DNA of 64,000 bases from Shouchella xiaoxiensis (GCF_016907895.1 NZ_JAFBCV010000016.1:1-64000); one strand, 5' to 3'; positions 25,397-34,007 are shown, counted from the stretch's first letter. The notes: generated from the letters alone by a model not told the origin. A program made the numbers and translations.

Positions 25397-26800
25397 ATGT
25401 TTATTGGGGAACAGATTCGGCACCATGCAAATCATTCTGCTGACAAAACGGCTATTATCTATCAGGATAAACCGATTACATACAAGCAATTAATGGATAA
25501 GCTAGCAGCGTACCGATTGCTGCTGGCGAGTGAGGCAGTGCGGGAAAACTGGACCGACCCACTTGTTGTGGCAATTGATCTAAAGCGACAGGACGAGCAG
25601 CTTTACTGGTTTTTGGCGGTGACAAGTCTTGGCTGGAACGGGATGCTCTGTCATTCTTCTTGGGATTCGTCTGAGCGGGATGCGATGGCAGAGCGTGCGC
25701 AAGCAGTGGTTTTCCTCACTGATCGCTCAGAAAAGGAAAAGTCGGCGCTACCTGTCTGGAACGTGTTCACTCTTTCACCGCTTAAGCAAGATATTCGCCT
25801 GCCTCAAGCAGCTGGAAGCGCGCTGTTCTATACCGGCTTTACATCGGGCAGCACGGGCGTGCCAAAAGCATTTACGCGGACACATCAATCATGGACAGAA
25901 AGCTTTGCTGATGTAGTGGACGTTTTTAAGCTGAAATCATCCGACTGTGTTAGCGTGCCTGGCCAGCTCGTTCATTCGTTGTTTTTGTTTGCAGCGGTTC
26001 ATACGCTTCATCTCGGGGCAACGGTCTGTTTAGAGCAACAGTTTGAGGCCAAGCAAACGAGCAAGTCACTTTCAAGACATGGAATAAATGTTCTGTATGG
26101 GGTACCGACCATGGTGTATGCGCTTGCGCAAGAGGGCAATGCTTCGAGCAAACTTGATAAAATCATCGTCTCAGGCGCCAAGTGGCAACAGGAAAACCGT
26201 GCTCAGGTTAAGCGCGTGTTTGCAGAGGCGCAGCTGTTTGAATTTTATGGTGCGTCTGAATTAAGCTTTGTGTCGTACATCAACCACTCCTTAGTTGACG
26301 AGCAACAGGCGGGTGTGGGCAAGCTCTTCCCAAGCGTGCGGGTGCATGTGGAGGAAGACGGGGAACTGTTTGTGCGCAGTCCGTTTTTGTTTGCTGGCTA
26401 TGTGGGCGAGGAGCCGATTGGACCTAGCTTCTCAGTCGGTGATTTAGGCAGAATTGACGACGCAAATTCGCTTCATGTAACGGGGAGAAAAGGCAATATG
26501 CTCATCATTGGTGGTCACAATGTGTACCCTGAAGAAACGGAAGAGGTGGTCAAAGAGCTTGCTTTTGTTGAAGAAGCGGTTGCCGTTGGAGTGCCAGACA
26601 CGTATTGGGGCAGTCGGATGGCGCTTTATGTGCAAGCAAGTGAGGTTCCAGCAAATGCGATCTCACTCATTCGGTCGAAGGTGAAAGAGGCACTTCCACC
26701 ACTAAAACGGCCGCGCAAAGTCTATCTAGTCGAACAACTGCCTCTTCTTCCTAGTGGAAAGGTCGATCGGCAAGGATTGGTAGGTACAGCAAATGAATGA
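25397..26800 (+). CDS. Acyl-CoA synthetase (AMP-forming), YhfT-like
   Basis: A 467-aa member of the adenylate-forming family. The P-loop motif is YTGFTSGSTGVPKAFTR, then FYGASELSF, SVGDLGRID, and the C-terminal LLPSGKVDRQG with the catalytic Lys. At about 467 residues it is shorter than typical fatty acyl-CoA ligases (510-560), like B. subtilis YhfT. ATG 25397 follows GAAGGGGGAG; a longer upstream frame overlaps the LacI-type gene and is unlikely. It overlaps the thiolase gene by 8 bp, matching the YhfT/YhfS pair. The physiological acid is unknown. Confidence 0.82.
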   Translation: MFIGEQIRHHANHSADKTAIIYQDKPITYKQLMDKLAAYRLLLASEAVRENWTDPLVVAIDLKRQDEQLYWFLAVTSLGWNGMLCHSSWDSSERDAMAERAQAVVFLTDRSEKEKSALPVWNVFTLSPLKQDIRLPQAAGSALFYTGFTSGSTGVPKAFTRTHQSWTESFADVVDVFKLKSSDCVSVPGQLVHSLFLFAAVHTLHLGATVCLEQQFEAKQTSKSLSRHGINVLYGVPTMVYALAQEGNASSKLDKIIVSGAKWQQENRAQVKRVFAEAQLFEFYGASELSFVSYINHSLVDEQQAGVGKLFPSVRVHVEEDGELFVRSPFLFAGYVGEEPIGPSFSVGDLGRIDDANSLHVTGRKGNMLIIGGHNVYPEETEEVVKELAFVEEAVAVGVPDTYWGSRMALYVQASEVPANAISLIRSKVKEALPPLKRPRKVYLVEQLPLLPSGKVDRQGLVGTANE

Positions 26801-27902
26801 GGTCTACATTGTTAAAGCCAAACGGTCCGTCATTGGAAAAATAGGCGGTATTCTTTCAACGGTGCCGCCCGAGAAAGTAGCCGCCACCGTGTTAGCTGAA
26901 GTAGCCGAAGACCTGCCAGCGATTGATGGGGTGATCCTAGGCAATGCTGTGGGAGAAGGAGGCAATCTTGCGAGGCACTCATTGCTTGAAGCAGGCTTAG
27001 ATCAGCGCATTTCTGGGTTAACGGTAGACAGTCAGTGCGCCTCTGGCTTAGACGCGATTCTAACGGCAGCTCGCTTTATACAAGCTGGAGCGGGCGATTG
27101 CTATCTCGCTGGAGGGGTAGAAAGTACGAGCTTGGAACCAACCCGATTTCGAGCAGGCGAACAGCTGGCGCTCAAGCGTGCCGCATTTGCCCCTGCGCAG
27201 ATCGGCGACCCTGACATGGCTCAATCAGCCGAGCAGGTGGCAAGCCGTTTTGCCATTTCCAAAGTAAGGCAGGACCAGTACGCGTACGAATGCTATCGTC
27301 GATCCTATCAAGCTCATCTTCATGGGCAGTTTGAAGAGGAGAAAATACGTGCTCATCAGGGGATAAAAGATGAAGGCATTCGCCAAATGACAGAGCGATT
27401 GCTCGAGCGGGTCCCGCCAATAACCGGAACAAATGGCACCATTACGGCGGCGAACTCCTGTGAAAAATCCGATGGTGCAGCAGTGATCGTACTGATGTCA
27501 AAAAAAGCATGTATAGCGGCCGGAATAACACCGTGGCTAACGTTTGTAGATGGAGTGCGCGCAGGCTTTGATCCCAATTACGCTAGCTTAAGCCCGTTGC
27601 ATGCCGTGGAAACGTTGCTTAAACGCCAGTCCTTATCAATTACTGCGATTGATCGAATCGAGTTTAATGAAGCGTATGCAGTTCAACTGATTGCGTGCGC
27701 AGAGCAGTTGCAGCTTGACTTAGCGCGAGTGAATGTGTCCGGCGGCGCACTGGCCCTAGGACATCCTTACGGGGCCTCAGGTGCGATTAACGTCTGTCGC
27801 TTATTCTACGAAATGCAGCGATCGGACGCTCGTTATGGCATGGCGGTCATTGGTGCTGCTGGCGGGGTAGGCTGTGCCGCTTTGTTCAAGAAAGTTATTT
27901 GA
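26793..27902 (+). CDS. Thiolase (acetyl-CoA C-acyltransferase), YhfS-like
   Basis: A 369-aa thiolase, slightly shorter than the usual 390. The nucleophilic Cys is in DSQCASGLDA (about residue 81). NEAYAVQ and GGALALGHPYGASGA carry the catalytic His, and the last motif is AAGGVGCAALF, where the second active-site Cys normally sits in a CxGxG context. The gene starts inside the end of the ligase gene, so the two are co-translated. Together they would activate and cleave or condense short acyl chains. Confidence 0.85.
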   Translation: MNEVYIVKAKRSVIGKIGGILSTVPPEKVAATVLAEVAEDLPAIDGVILGNAVGEGGNLARHSLLEAGLDQRISGLTVDSQCASGLDAILTAARFIQAGAGDCYLAGGVESTSLEPTRFRAGEQLALKRAAFAPAQIGDPDMAQSAEQVASRFAISKVRQDQYAYECYRRSYQAHLHGQFEEEKIRAHQGIKDEGIRQMTERLLERVPPITGTNGTITAANSCEKSDGAAVIVLMSKKACIAAGITPWLTFVDGVRAGFDPNYASLSPLHAVETLLKRQSLSITAIDRIEFNEAYAVQLIACAEQLQLDLARVNVSGGALALGHPYGASGAINVCRLFYEMQRSDARYGMAVIGAAGGVGCAALFKKVI

Positions 27903-27948
27903 GGGGATAATATAGTGCTGCTTTCACTATTATTCTTCAAAATAAGCA

Positions 27949-27964
27949 TTTACGCAGTCGTAAA
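27949..27964. promoter_or_regulatory. Inverted repeat upstream of the antiterminator gene
   Basis: TTTACG (27949-27954) and CGTAAA (27959-27964) flank a 4-bp spacer, 85 bp before the antiterminator start. It is a possible operator or weak terminator after the thiolase; its function is not established. Confidence 0.3.
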
Positions 27965-28048
27965 CGTATACTATAATGACTGAATTAGAGAGTGTTACTA
28001 ACTCGATTAGGCATAAGCTCTAGCGTTAAGATGTTCAGGAGGTACAAA

Positions 28049-28888
28049 ATGAACCTCATTAAGTCGTTTAATAACAATATTGCGTTGGTTGAAGATGCTT
28101 CCGGTACAGAGTGGATTGTGCTAGGCAACGGTGTTGGCTTTGGTAAAGAAAAAGGCTCAATTGTTCATGACGCTGACATAAAGAAGAAGTTTGTTGCTGC
28201 ATCTCACTCCAATTCCCGACAGCCTTTTTTGGCAATGATTGAAAACATGCCAGTTGCCATTTTTGAGACAACGGAACAGATGATTCGAACGGCTGAAGCG
28301 GTCATTGGTGTGCAGCTAAACCAGCAGTTGTTTTTAGCCTTAGCCGATCATATACATCATGCCGTGAAGCGGGCTAACGAAGAATTGGATTACCCCCACA
28401 CGAACCGATGGGAATTACAAAAGCTTTATCCGAAAGAACACCAAGCGGCGGTCGAAGCGATTCGCGTCGTGTATGACACACTAGACGTAATCTTGCCAAA
28501 AAGTGAAGAAACGTTTTTAACGTATCATTTCGTTAATGCACAAGGGCGTCAAGCTCAGCTTTCAGAGACAATGAAAATGACCGAGGCAATTAACCGAATC
28601 ATCTCGGTGATTGAATACCACTATGACATGGAATTAAATGAACAGTCGATTAATTATTTACGGTTGCTTACCCACTTACGCTACTTTTTATTGCGGCAGC
28701 TTCATGGGGAAAAGTTAGACCAAAATGAGATGGACGACGATTTAATTGAGATGATCCAAGGCAAGTATGCGAAAGCATTTGACTGTGCCGATAAGATTGC
28801 GCGTGTTCTCCACAAGCACTACAGCTGGGAGATTACGCAGAATGAAAAGGTTTATTTAACGCTGCATATTTGGCGCTTAATTACATAA
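28049..28888 (+). CDS. BglG/GlcT-type transcriptional antiterminator
   Basis: A 279-aa protein with an N-terminal RNA-binding CAT domain (about residues 1-58) and two PRD domains carrying phosphorylatable His (LADHIHHAVKRANE in PRD1; NEKVYLTLHIWRL in PRD2). Such proteins bind a short RNA hairpin (RAT) overlapping a terminator when the PTS permease is idle, letting transcription proceed. ATG 28049 follows AGGAGG. The RAT-like sequence and terminator lie directly downstream, before the EIICB gene, so the target is evident. The effector state depends on EIICB phosphorylation. Confidence 0.9.
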   Translation: MNLIKSFNNNIALVEDASGTEWIVLGNGVGFGKEKGSIVHDADIKKKFVAASHSNSRQPFLAMIENMPVAIFETTEQMIRTAEAVIGVQLNQQLFLALADHIHHAVKRANEELDYPHTNRWELQKLYPKEHQAAVEAIRVVYDTLDVILPKSEETFLTYHFVNAQGRQAQLSETMKMTEAINRIISVIEYHYDMELNEQSINYLRLLTHLRYFLLRQLHGEKLDQNEMDDDLIEMIQGKYAKAFDCADKIARVLHKHYSWEITQNEKVYLTLHIWRLIT

Positions 28889-28897
28889 CGCATTTGG

Positions 28898-28925
28898 CGT
28901 GTTACTGGTAAAACAGGCATAACCC
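28898..28925 (+). promoter_or_regulatory. RAT-like antiterminator target
   Basis: The segment reads CGTGTTACTGGTAAAACAGGCATAA-like and overlaps the 5' arm of the terminator at 28921. It closely resembles the ptsG RAT controlled by GlcT (GTTACTG…CAGGCAT). Binding of the antiterminator here should prevent the terminator stem from forming. Confidence 0.75.
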
Positions 28926-28980
28926 AAATAACATCTAGATTTCACCTATGGGTGGTCTAGCTGTTGTTTGGGTTTTTTTC
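28921..28980 (+). terminator. Conditional terminator before the EIICB gene
   Basis: A 19-bp stem (28921-28939 with 28956-28974, one mismatch) is followed by seven T. It is a strong intrinsic terminator in the leader of the PTS gene, overlapping the RAT. Confidence 0.9.
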
Positions 28981-29013
28981 GTCTTTTTTATATAAATGAA
29001 GCTTAAGGAGTGA

Positions 29014-30474
29014 ATGAAAATGATGAATTACTTACAGCGACTGGGACGGTCGTTAATGCTACCAGTTGCCGTCCTTCCAGCGGCAGCTGTGTTGCTCGGT
29101 GTCGGTGCATGGATGACGAATTTCCCATGGGGTGAGGATAGTGTAATAGCGGCATTTATGACGGCCTCTGGGGAATCAATCATTAAGAACATGGGTGTGT
29201 TGTTTGCGCTAGGTGTTGCCCTTGGTTTATCAAAAGATAAGGACGGAGCAGCGGCACTAAGTGGCCTGGTTGCCTTCCTCGTTATAACCTCTGTATTATC
29301 AGTTGAATCGGTTGCGGACCTGACTCAGATCGCGACTGGAGAGGTTAACCCGGCGTACGACGTTATTGAGAATCAATTTATCGGAATTTTATCAGGTGTA
29401 ATCGCCTCAATCATGTACAACCGCTTTAGTCATGTGCAGCTGCCAACGGCGCTTGCTTTCTTTAGTGGAAAACGACTTGTGCCGATTGTGACGGCAGCGG
29501 TTATGATGGTGCTGTCAGCGGTGTTCTTTTTCATCTGGCCGTTTGTTTACAATGGTCTTGTCACGTTTGGAACATGGATTAGCCAGCTTGATTTTATCGG
29601 CGCAGGGCTTTATGGTTTCTTTAACCGATTGCTTATTCCAACAGGTCTTCATCATGCATTAAACTCCGTGTTTTGGTTTGATGTAGCAGGAATTGATGAT
29701 ATTCGTAAATTCTGGGCAGGGGAAGGCGAGCTCGGCATTACCGGTCGTTACCAGGCAGGCTTTTTCCCGATCATGATGTTTGGCGTTCCAGCTGCTGCGC
29801 TGGCGATGTACCACACGGCTCATGCGAGCAAGAAGAAACAAATCGGTTCCCTCATGTTAGCGGCAGGGTTTGCCGCGTTTTTAACAGGGGTAACGGAGCC
29901 AATTGAGTTTGCGTTTATGTTTGTCGCACCTCTACTGTTTGTTGTTCATGCCGTATTGACTGGACTATCACTAGCGATTGCGGCATTCTTCCAATGGACA
30001 GCAGGATTTTCCTTTAGCGCCGGGTTACTAGACTTTGTCTTAGGCTTTCCGCTCGATATGGCCAATCAGCCATATATGTTACTGATCCAAGGGGTCATTT
30101 TTGGTGGACTTTACTATGTGCTGTTCCGCTTTTTAATTGTAAAATTTAACTTAATGACGCCAGGTCGCGAGCCTGAGGGTGAGGGCTTAGATATTTCTGA
30201 AGAAACAACGGAAACAGCTGGCTCAAGTCAAATGGCGGTTATGGCGAGCACGATTTATCAAGCGTTAGGTGGCGACGATAACGTCGTTTCGATTGATAAT
30301 TGTGTCACGCGTTTGCGACTGGAAGTAAGAGATATGACAAAGGTCGATCAAGCAAAAATCAAAAGCACGGGCGTACCAGGTATTAATGTTGTGTCCAATT
30401 ACAATATTCAAGTTGTTGTCGGCACGCAGGTGCAGTTTGTAGCGGATGAAATGGAGAAACTGCGTAAGAAATAA
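29014..30474 (+). CDS. PTS EIICB permease, glucose/N-acetylglucosamine family
   Basis: A 486-aa membrane transporter. The EIIC domain (about residues 1-375) has GVALGLSKDKDGAAALSG, FFSGKRLVPIV, the LIPTGLHHALNS signature and ITEPIEFAF-type GVTEPIEFAFMF. The EIIB domain (about 400-486) has the phosphorylatable Cys in SIDNCVTRLRLEV. There is no EIIA domain, so phosphate comes from a separate EIIA. The EIIC part looks closer to NagP/NagE (GlcNAc) than to glucose PtsG, yet the leader carries a GlcT-type RAT. The sugar is therefore glucose or an amino sugar. Confidence 0.88.
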   Translation: MKMMNYLQRLGRSLMLPVAVLPAAAVLLGVGAWMTNFPWGEDSVIAAFMTASGESIIKNMGVLFALGVALGLSKDKDGAAALSGLVAFLVITSVLSVESVADLTQIATGEVNPAYDVIENQFIGILSGVIASIMYNRFSHVQLPTALAFFSGKRLVPIVTAAVMMVLSAVFFFIWPFVYNGLVTFGTWISQLDFIGAGLYGFFNRLLIPTGLHHALNSVFWFDVAGIDDIRKFWAGEGELGITGRYQAGFFPIMMFGVPAAALAMYHTAHASKKKQIGSLMLAAGFAAFLTGVTEPIEFAFMFVAPLLFVVHAVLTGLSLAIAAFFQWTAGFSFSAGLLDFVLGFPLDMANQPYMLLIQGVIFGGLYYVLFRFLIVKFNLMTPGREPEGEGLDISEETTETAGSSQMAVMASTIYQALGGDDNVVSIDNCVTRLRLEVRDMTKVDQAKIKSTGVPGINVVSNYNIQVVVGTQVQFVADEMEKLRKK

Positions 30475-30477
30475 GGG

Positions 30478-30509
30478 AAAAGCTGTTGCTTCGGCAACAG
30501 CTTTTCTAG
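30478..30509 (+). terminator. Rho-independent terminator
   Basis: A 12-bp perfect stem (30478-30489 with 30494-30505) with a TTCG tetraloop ends the EIICB transcript. Confidence 0.92.
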
Positions 30510-30639
30510 CATTATTTTTGGTTACATATTAGTAAACAAAGATGCTGTTCTATGCGAATGTTGCATCCTCAGTCTATTTAATTTGCGAAATTATTAATTT
30601 TTTGCAGTATACTTGAAAGATAGAATGGAGTGAGAATGA

Positions 30640-30933
30640 ATGATATTAGAAGCAGCACTATTACAAGTTAAGTCCAGTATGGAGAATGAATTTGAAAAGG
30701 CGTTTGAAGAGGCATCGACGATTATCACAGCGATGAATGGCTACAAATCGCACGAACTGCAACGATGCCTCGAGGTGAAAGGGAAATATCTCTTACTCGT
30801 TCGGTGGGATACGCTCGAAGACCATACAATTGGCTTCAGGCAATCAAGCGAGTATCAAAGGTGGAAAAAGCTGTTGCATCATTTCTATGAGCCATTCCCG
30901 ACAGTTGAACATTTTGAATTATTTCATGACTAG
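30640..30933 (+). CDS. Antibiotic biosynthesis monooxygenase (ABM) domain protein
   Basis: A 97-aa dimeric ferredoxin-like ABM-family protein (AALLQVKSSMENEFEKAFEEA, then HELQRCLEVKGKYLLLVRWDTLEDH, FRQSSEYQRWKKLLHHF). The family covers small cofactor-free oxygenases, haem-degrading IsdG proteins and many of unknown role. Here it stands alone with a GGAGTGAGAATGA start region. Its role is not predictable. Confidence 0.8.
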   Translation: MILEAALLQVKSSMENEFEKAFEEASTIITAMNGYKSHELQRCLEVKGKYLLLVRWDTLEDHTIGFRQSSEYQRWKKLLHHFYEPFPTVEHFELFHD

Positions 30934-31541
30934 GTAAACGATAAAAGTTGTTGCTTCAGTAACAGCATGTTCCTTTAAAATGCTCGCTCAGCATAAAGAA
31001 GCGGCGATGATGGCTTTGTGAAAGACTTATTGGTAGCGATTGTTTACAGAGTTGTTCATACGAGGTGTCTTCAGTCCTAATCAGAGAATCGAGCTTATTT
31101 AAAAATGACAGATAGATTAGGAGAAAAGACCTTTATTTCTATTCAGTATTTTTGGGGAAAGGAGGAATGTACTGTTTTAATGTCGTCCTAGGTTCGTTAA
31201 AATTGATGTGGAAAAGGTAAAAGTTTCTAAAATGACTTTGATAACAAGTTAACTGTCTGTATTGTGGTTTTGTCTAATTAAAAATTGGGAAAATAGATAA
31301 TTGGAATTATAGAAATTGAAAAAATGGAGGTCATGGGTAAGTGAGCATCGCAATAAAGTAAAACCGAACAATTCTACTTGTACAGTTGAAGAAACAAATT
31401 TATAGCAAGTTTAAAAGGAGTACTAAACTTAAATGTGCTTCTTCAGATATAAGAGATTCAAAGCCTATTAGTAAGCTCGCTGTTACTACTAAGAGTGTCG
31501 CGAATCGGTTTAGTTAAAATTAAGACCATGGAGCGAATCAA
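30934..31541. other. Gene-poor stretch with possible gene remnants
   Basis: This AT-rich 600-bp interval has no convincing full gene. Two overlapping reading frames at about 31330-31520 encode protein-like but start-less sequence, for instance SKFKRSTKLKCASS…SKPISKLAVTTKSVANRFS ending at TAA 31516. A GGGGAAAGGAGG site near 31153-31164 precedes no long frame. It looks like degraded coding DNA at the left edge of the membrane-protein array. Confidence 0.35.
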
Positions 31542-31878
31542 ATGATTGTTTATGCTGGACTTATGTTTTTAGTATCAATTTGCCTTGCTTTTCAATACGT
31601 AACAGCATTTGTTTTTCTTGGGCTTGGAAGAAACAATCCATATGCACGGTTTGTAGAGAAATACTACGAGCATAATCCGAAAGACTTGTATGACAAGTTT
31701 ATGAATTTTTTACATAATGAATTACGGGGTTGCGCATCGTGCTTATAAAAAGGTAATGACTAAACATGGTGGTATAAAAGGGAAATTACGCTATCTGGGT
31801 TTAATTTTTATTGCGACAGTTGTTTTAATCATTATTGGTAATATCCTTCATGCAATTGAAATAGGGCTTACAAGTTAG
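31542..31878 (+). pseudogene. Array member 1: small membrane protein, frameshifted
   Basis: The first 55 residues (MIVYAGLMFLVSICLAFQYV… to DLYDKFMNF) closely match the intact paralog at 32601. Then a run of six T (31706-31711) is 2 nt shorter than the paralog's matching stretch, so the frame exits and stops at 31748. Reading the other frame restores the full paralogous C-terminus (MNYGVAHRAYKKVMTKHGG…HAIEIGLTS) to TAG 31878. The gene is therefore disrupted, or the truncated 68-aa form is made. The predicted intact product has two membrane segments around a polar loop. Confidence 0.8.
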
Positions 31879-32073
31879 AGGTGTAGATGAAGGCTAGTTT
31901 CATAGAATCTAAAGATCTATACGTCTTTCGGTGGTTTTACGGACTGGTTTAGCTTGTAAATAGTAAGCTCAAAAGCTGAATGATATAAAATACGATTCGT
32001 ACTTTTAAAGTTGTTTCTAAGTAATGAAAAAATAAGTAAGAGTACATACAAAGATAAAATCAAAGAGGCAAAA

Positions 32074-32373
32074 ATGGAGACGATTGGTCTATCTATAACA
32101 TTTCAATTTATAACAGGTATGTTGTTTTTTTTATTTGGGATTTCTTCACCTATAGGTAGTTACTTATCTAACTACTACGTAAAAAAGCCTAAAGATTTTT
32201 TTGACTGGTTCACAAATATTTTTTATCTAGCTGCCCATAGTTTTGCCCACATTTCGTTTCTTAAGCTAATTGAGAAACACGGTGGATTTAAGGGAAGGCT
32301 CATTTATTTTGGTCAATGGATTATCATATTAATTCTTGTTGTTATTGCGGTCAACGTCCCCTATATGTTATAA
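32074..32373 (+). CDS. Array member 2: small two-TM membrane protein
   Basis: A 99-aa protein with membrane segments at about 8-28 and 75-95 and a conserved middle (FQFITGMLFFLFG, YYVKKPKDFFDWFTN, EKHGGFKGRLIYFGQW). The pattern FQxxTxxxFxxxG…PkdxxDxFxN…HGGxKGxL is shared by all four array members. ATG 32074 follows AGAGG; a longer N-terminal extension exists in frame but lacks a site. I do not recognise the family; immunity to a membrane-active toxin is one plausible role. Confidence 0.65.
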   Translation: METIGLSITFQFITGMLFFLFGISSPIGSYLSNYYVKKPKDFFDWFTNIFYLAAHSFAHISFLKLIEKHGGFKGRLIYFGQWIIILILVVIAVNVPYML

Positions 32374-32569
32374 AAGCGTCCACTTATATGATAAGGAGAC
32401 TGATTTATACGTTGTACAACGGAAGAGTGAATGTTGCTTTTGACAATGAATCGCTATGAAATGATGTCCTAGTCAGTAGGAGAGAAAGTAGTTTGGAAGA
32501 AGCCAGAGGAGAGCTGGGTAACAATAGTTAAAGTTGCACACGTCAGCTTACGTTTAAAAGCCTTTATGA

Positions 32570-32598
32570 GAAAGCTTTAAAAATGAGGTGGCAATTTG
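32570..32598 (+). repeat. Direct repeat flanking array member 3 (left copy)
   Basis: AAGCTTTAAAAATGAGGTGG followed by CAATTTG matches 32949-32979 (AAGCTTTTAAAAATAAGGTA then GCATTTG) at about 25 of 29 positions. The left copy includes the ribosome binding site of member 3; the right copy follows its stop codon. Confidence 0.6.
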
Positions 32599-32600
32599 TC

Positions 32601-32939
32601 ATGATTGTTTATATGGGTACTCTTTATTTAGTAGGTTTGTGTTTGGCGTTCCAATACGTAACAGCATTTGTTTTTCTTGTGTTTGGCAGAAGGAATCCGT
32701 ATGCGAGGTTTGTTGAAAAATTTTACGAGCAAAATCCAAAAGACATGTACGATAAATTTATGAATTATTTCTACATAATGAATTATGGAGTTGCTCACCG
32801 TTCATATGAAAAAGTAATGACAAAACATGGTGGTATTAAAGGAAAATTGCGCTATGCGGGGTTAGTGTTTATCACTACAGTTGTTTTAGCTATTGTCGCA
32901 AATATCATTAATGCAATTGAAATTAGGCTTACAAGGTAA
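32601..32939 (+). CDS. Array member 3: small two-TM membrane protein
   Basis: A 112-aa protein, the intact closest paralog of the frameshifted copy at 31542 (FQYVTAFVFLVFGRRNPYARFVEKFYEQNPKDMYDKFMN, then MTKHGGIKGKLRYAG and a second membrane segment). ATG 32601 lies 9 nt after GAGGTGG. A sequence just upstream (32570-32598) is repeated right after the stop (32949-32979), which marks a duplication boundary. The function is unknown. Confidence 0.7.
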   Translation: MIVYMGTLYLVGLCLAFQYVTAFVFLVFGRRNPYARFVEKFYEQNPKDMYDKFMNYFYIMNYGVAHRSYEKVMTKHGGIKGKLRYAGLVFITTVVLAIVANIINAIEIRLTR

Positions 32940-32948
32940 GCAGAAGGC

Positions 32949-32979
32949 GAAAAAGCTTTTAAAAATAAGGTAGCATTTG
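32949..32979 (+). repeat. Direct repeat flanking array member 3 (right copy)
   Basis: Partner of 32570-32598. It suggests that the gene-plus-leader unit was duplicated in tandem and then diverged. Confidence 0.6.
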
Positions 32980-33007
32980 AACATTTGAATGAAAGAAGAT
33001 TAATAGA

Positions 33008-33082
33008 TGAAACCAGTTATGCGTTGCACGACGGTTGGTTTAGATGAGAAAACAATTGAGATGGAGCTGTTAAAACGTTGAT
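33008..33082 (+). other. Short leader-like reading frame before array member 4
   Basis: A 24-residue frame begins MKPVMRCTTVGLDEK and ends at the TGA overlapping the TTG start of member 4 (33078). Another frame beginning MKPTM follows member 4 at 33408. It may be a remnant of a duplicated gene rather than a made peptide. Confidence 0.3.
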
Positions 33083-33392
33083 AGATGTTTTTGCTTTTAT
33101 AATAGGTCTTGCTTTAGCTTTTCAATTGATTACGGCTATGCTGCTTTTCATTCTAGGAAAGAATACGCCTTTTGTCTTCTTAGTTAATAAGTTATATGAA
33201 AATGAACCGAGGGGTATATATGATCGGTTCATGAATGGATTTTATTATCTGTTTTTTGGAATTGCAGTTGTTTTATTTCGACGGTCTACTGATATACATG
33301 GAGCTCTAAAGGGACGTTTTATTTTTCTTTTAGAATGGATTGGAATAGCTGTAATACTGGTCATTCTTGTCAACATTCCTCATATGTTTTAA
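33078..33392 (+). CDS. Array member 4: small two-TM membrane protein
   Basis: A 104-aa protein that is a more divergent relative of the other array members (LAFQLITAMLLFILGKNTPF, VNKLYENEPRGIYDRFMNGFYY, DIHGALKGRFIFLLEW). Two strong membrane segments flank the conserved loop. It starts at TTG 33078, 11 nt after GGAG, so translation is probably modest. The function is unknown. Confidence 0.65.
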   Translation: MIDVFAFIIGLALAFQLITAMLLFILGKNTPFVFLVNKLYENEPRGIYDRFMNGFYYLFFGIAVVLFRRSTDIHGALKGRFIFLLEWIGIAVILVILVNIPHMF

Positions 33393-33407
33393 AGCAGAGA
33401 TTACGAG

Positions 33408-33554
33408 ATGAAACCAACTATGTGTTTCAATATCCACTCAACTGATGACGTGATCATTCAAAAGACATCCTTTGAGAAGTGGAACGCTGTTAGTAAAGAT
33501 TTGCTTGAGCGTGTGCTAAAACACCCTGTGAGATATAGGAGGGAAAACATCTAA
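33408..33554 (+). CDS. Small ORF between array and PH-like gene
   Basis: A 48-aa frame (MKPTMCFNIHSTDD…, then TSFEKWNAVSKDLLERVLKH) whose TAA directly abuts the ATG of the next gene. The composition is protein-like and soluble. It shares the MKPxM start with the short frame at 33008. There is no clear ribosome binding site. It may be a small gene or the tail of a lost toxin or adaptor gene. Confidence 0.4.
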   Translation: MKPTMCFNIHSTDDVIIQKTSFEKWNAVSKDLLERVLKHPVRYRRENI

Positions 33555-34007
33555 ATGAGTGTATATAAAACAACAAGAGACAAAAAAGTAATAACGGGCT
33601 ACAGCAGTTTAGTGCTTGGACTAACTGCGATTATGGTAATTTTCATACTAATGGATGATTCGATTGGGCGTCTGTTGTTTTTTGGTTTTTTATTTATTGT
33701 CGGAATGATTTATTTTGTATCAGGTATGGTGTTTATCTCATATGAGTTCAAAGAAGTGGGGTTGCTTGCTCAAGCAGGCTTTATTAGGAGGGTTTTTCCC
33801 TATGAAAGCATAACAGCAATTGAGCCAATGGGTAGTCCTTTCTCTGGCAATGAGCGAATTCTCGGTTCTTCGCAAGGATTTACGATTAAACATACGGGTC
33901 CAAAAGGGGAAGTGAAAATTTCTCCCGAGCGTATGGAAGAATTTAAACGTGAATTAGTGAAACATGCACCTCAGTTAGAAGAGCGCATGGAAGCAGAGAT
34001 AAGATAG
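33555..34007 (+). CDS. Membrane-anchored bacterial PH-like protein
   Basis: A 150-aa protein with two N-terminal membrane segments (about 18-33 and 38-62), then a cytoplasmic beta-rich domain (EFKEVGLLAQAGFIRRVFPYESITAIEPMG, GFTIKHTGPKGEVKISPE, EEFKRELVKH) that resembles SunI-type bacterial PH domains. SunI protects B. subtilis from its own lantibiotic sublancin, so an immunity-type role is conceivable but not shown. An AGGAGG site precedes ATG 33555. It lies 10 bp upstream of the coiled-coil gene, with which it is probably co-transcribed. Confidence 0.6.
   Translation: MSVYKTTRDKKVITGYSSLVLGLTAIMVIFILMDDSIGRLLFFGFLFIVGMIYFVSGMVFISYEFKEVGLLAQAGFIRRVFPYESITAIEPMGSPFSGNERILGSSQGFTIKHTGPKGEVKISPERMEEFKRELVKHAPQLEERMEAEIR

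Noticed and set aside
31542-33392. Membrane-protein array as an insertion sequence or prophage fragment
   Set aside because: No transposase, integrase, terminal inverted repeats or phage structural genes are visible; tandem duplication explains the layout.
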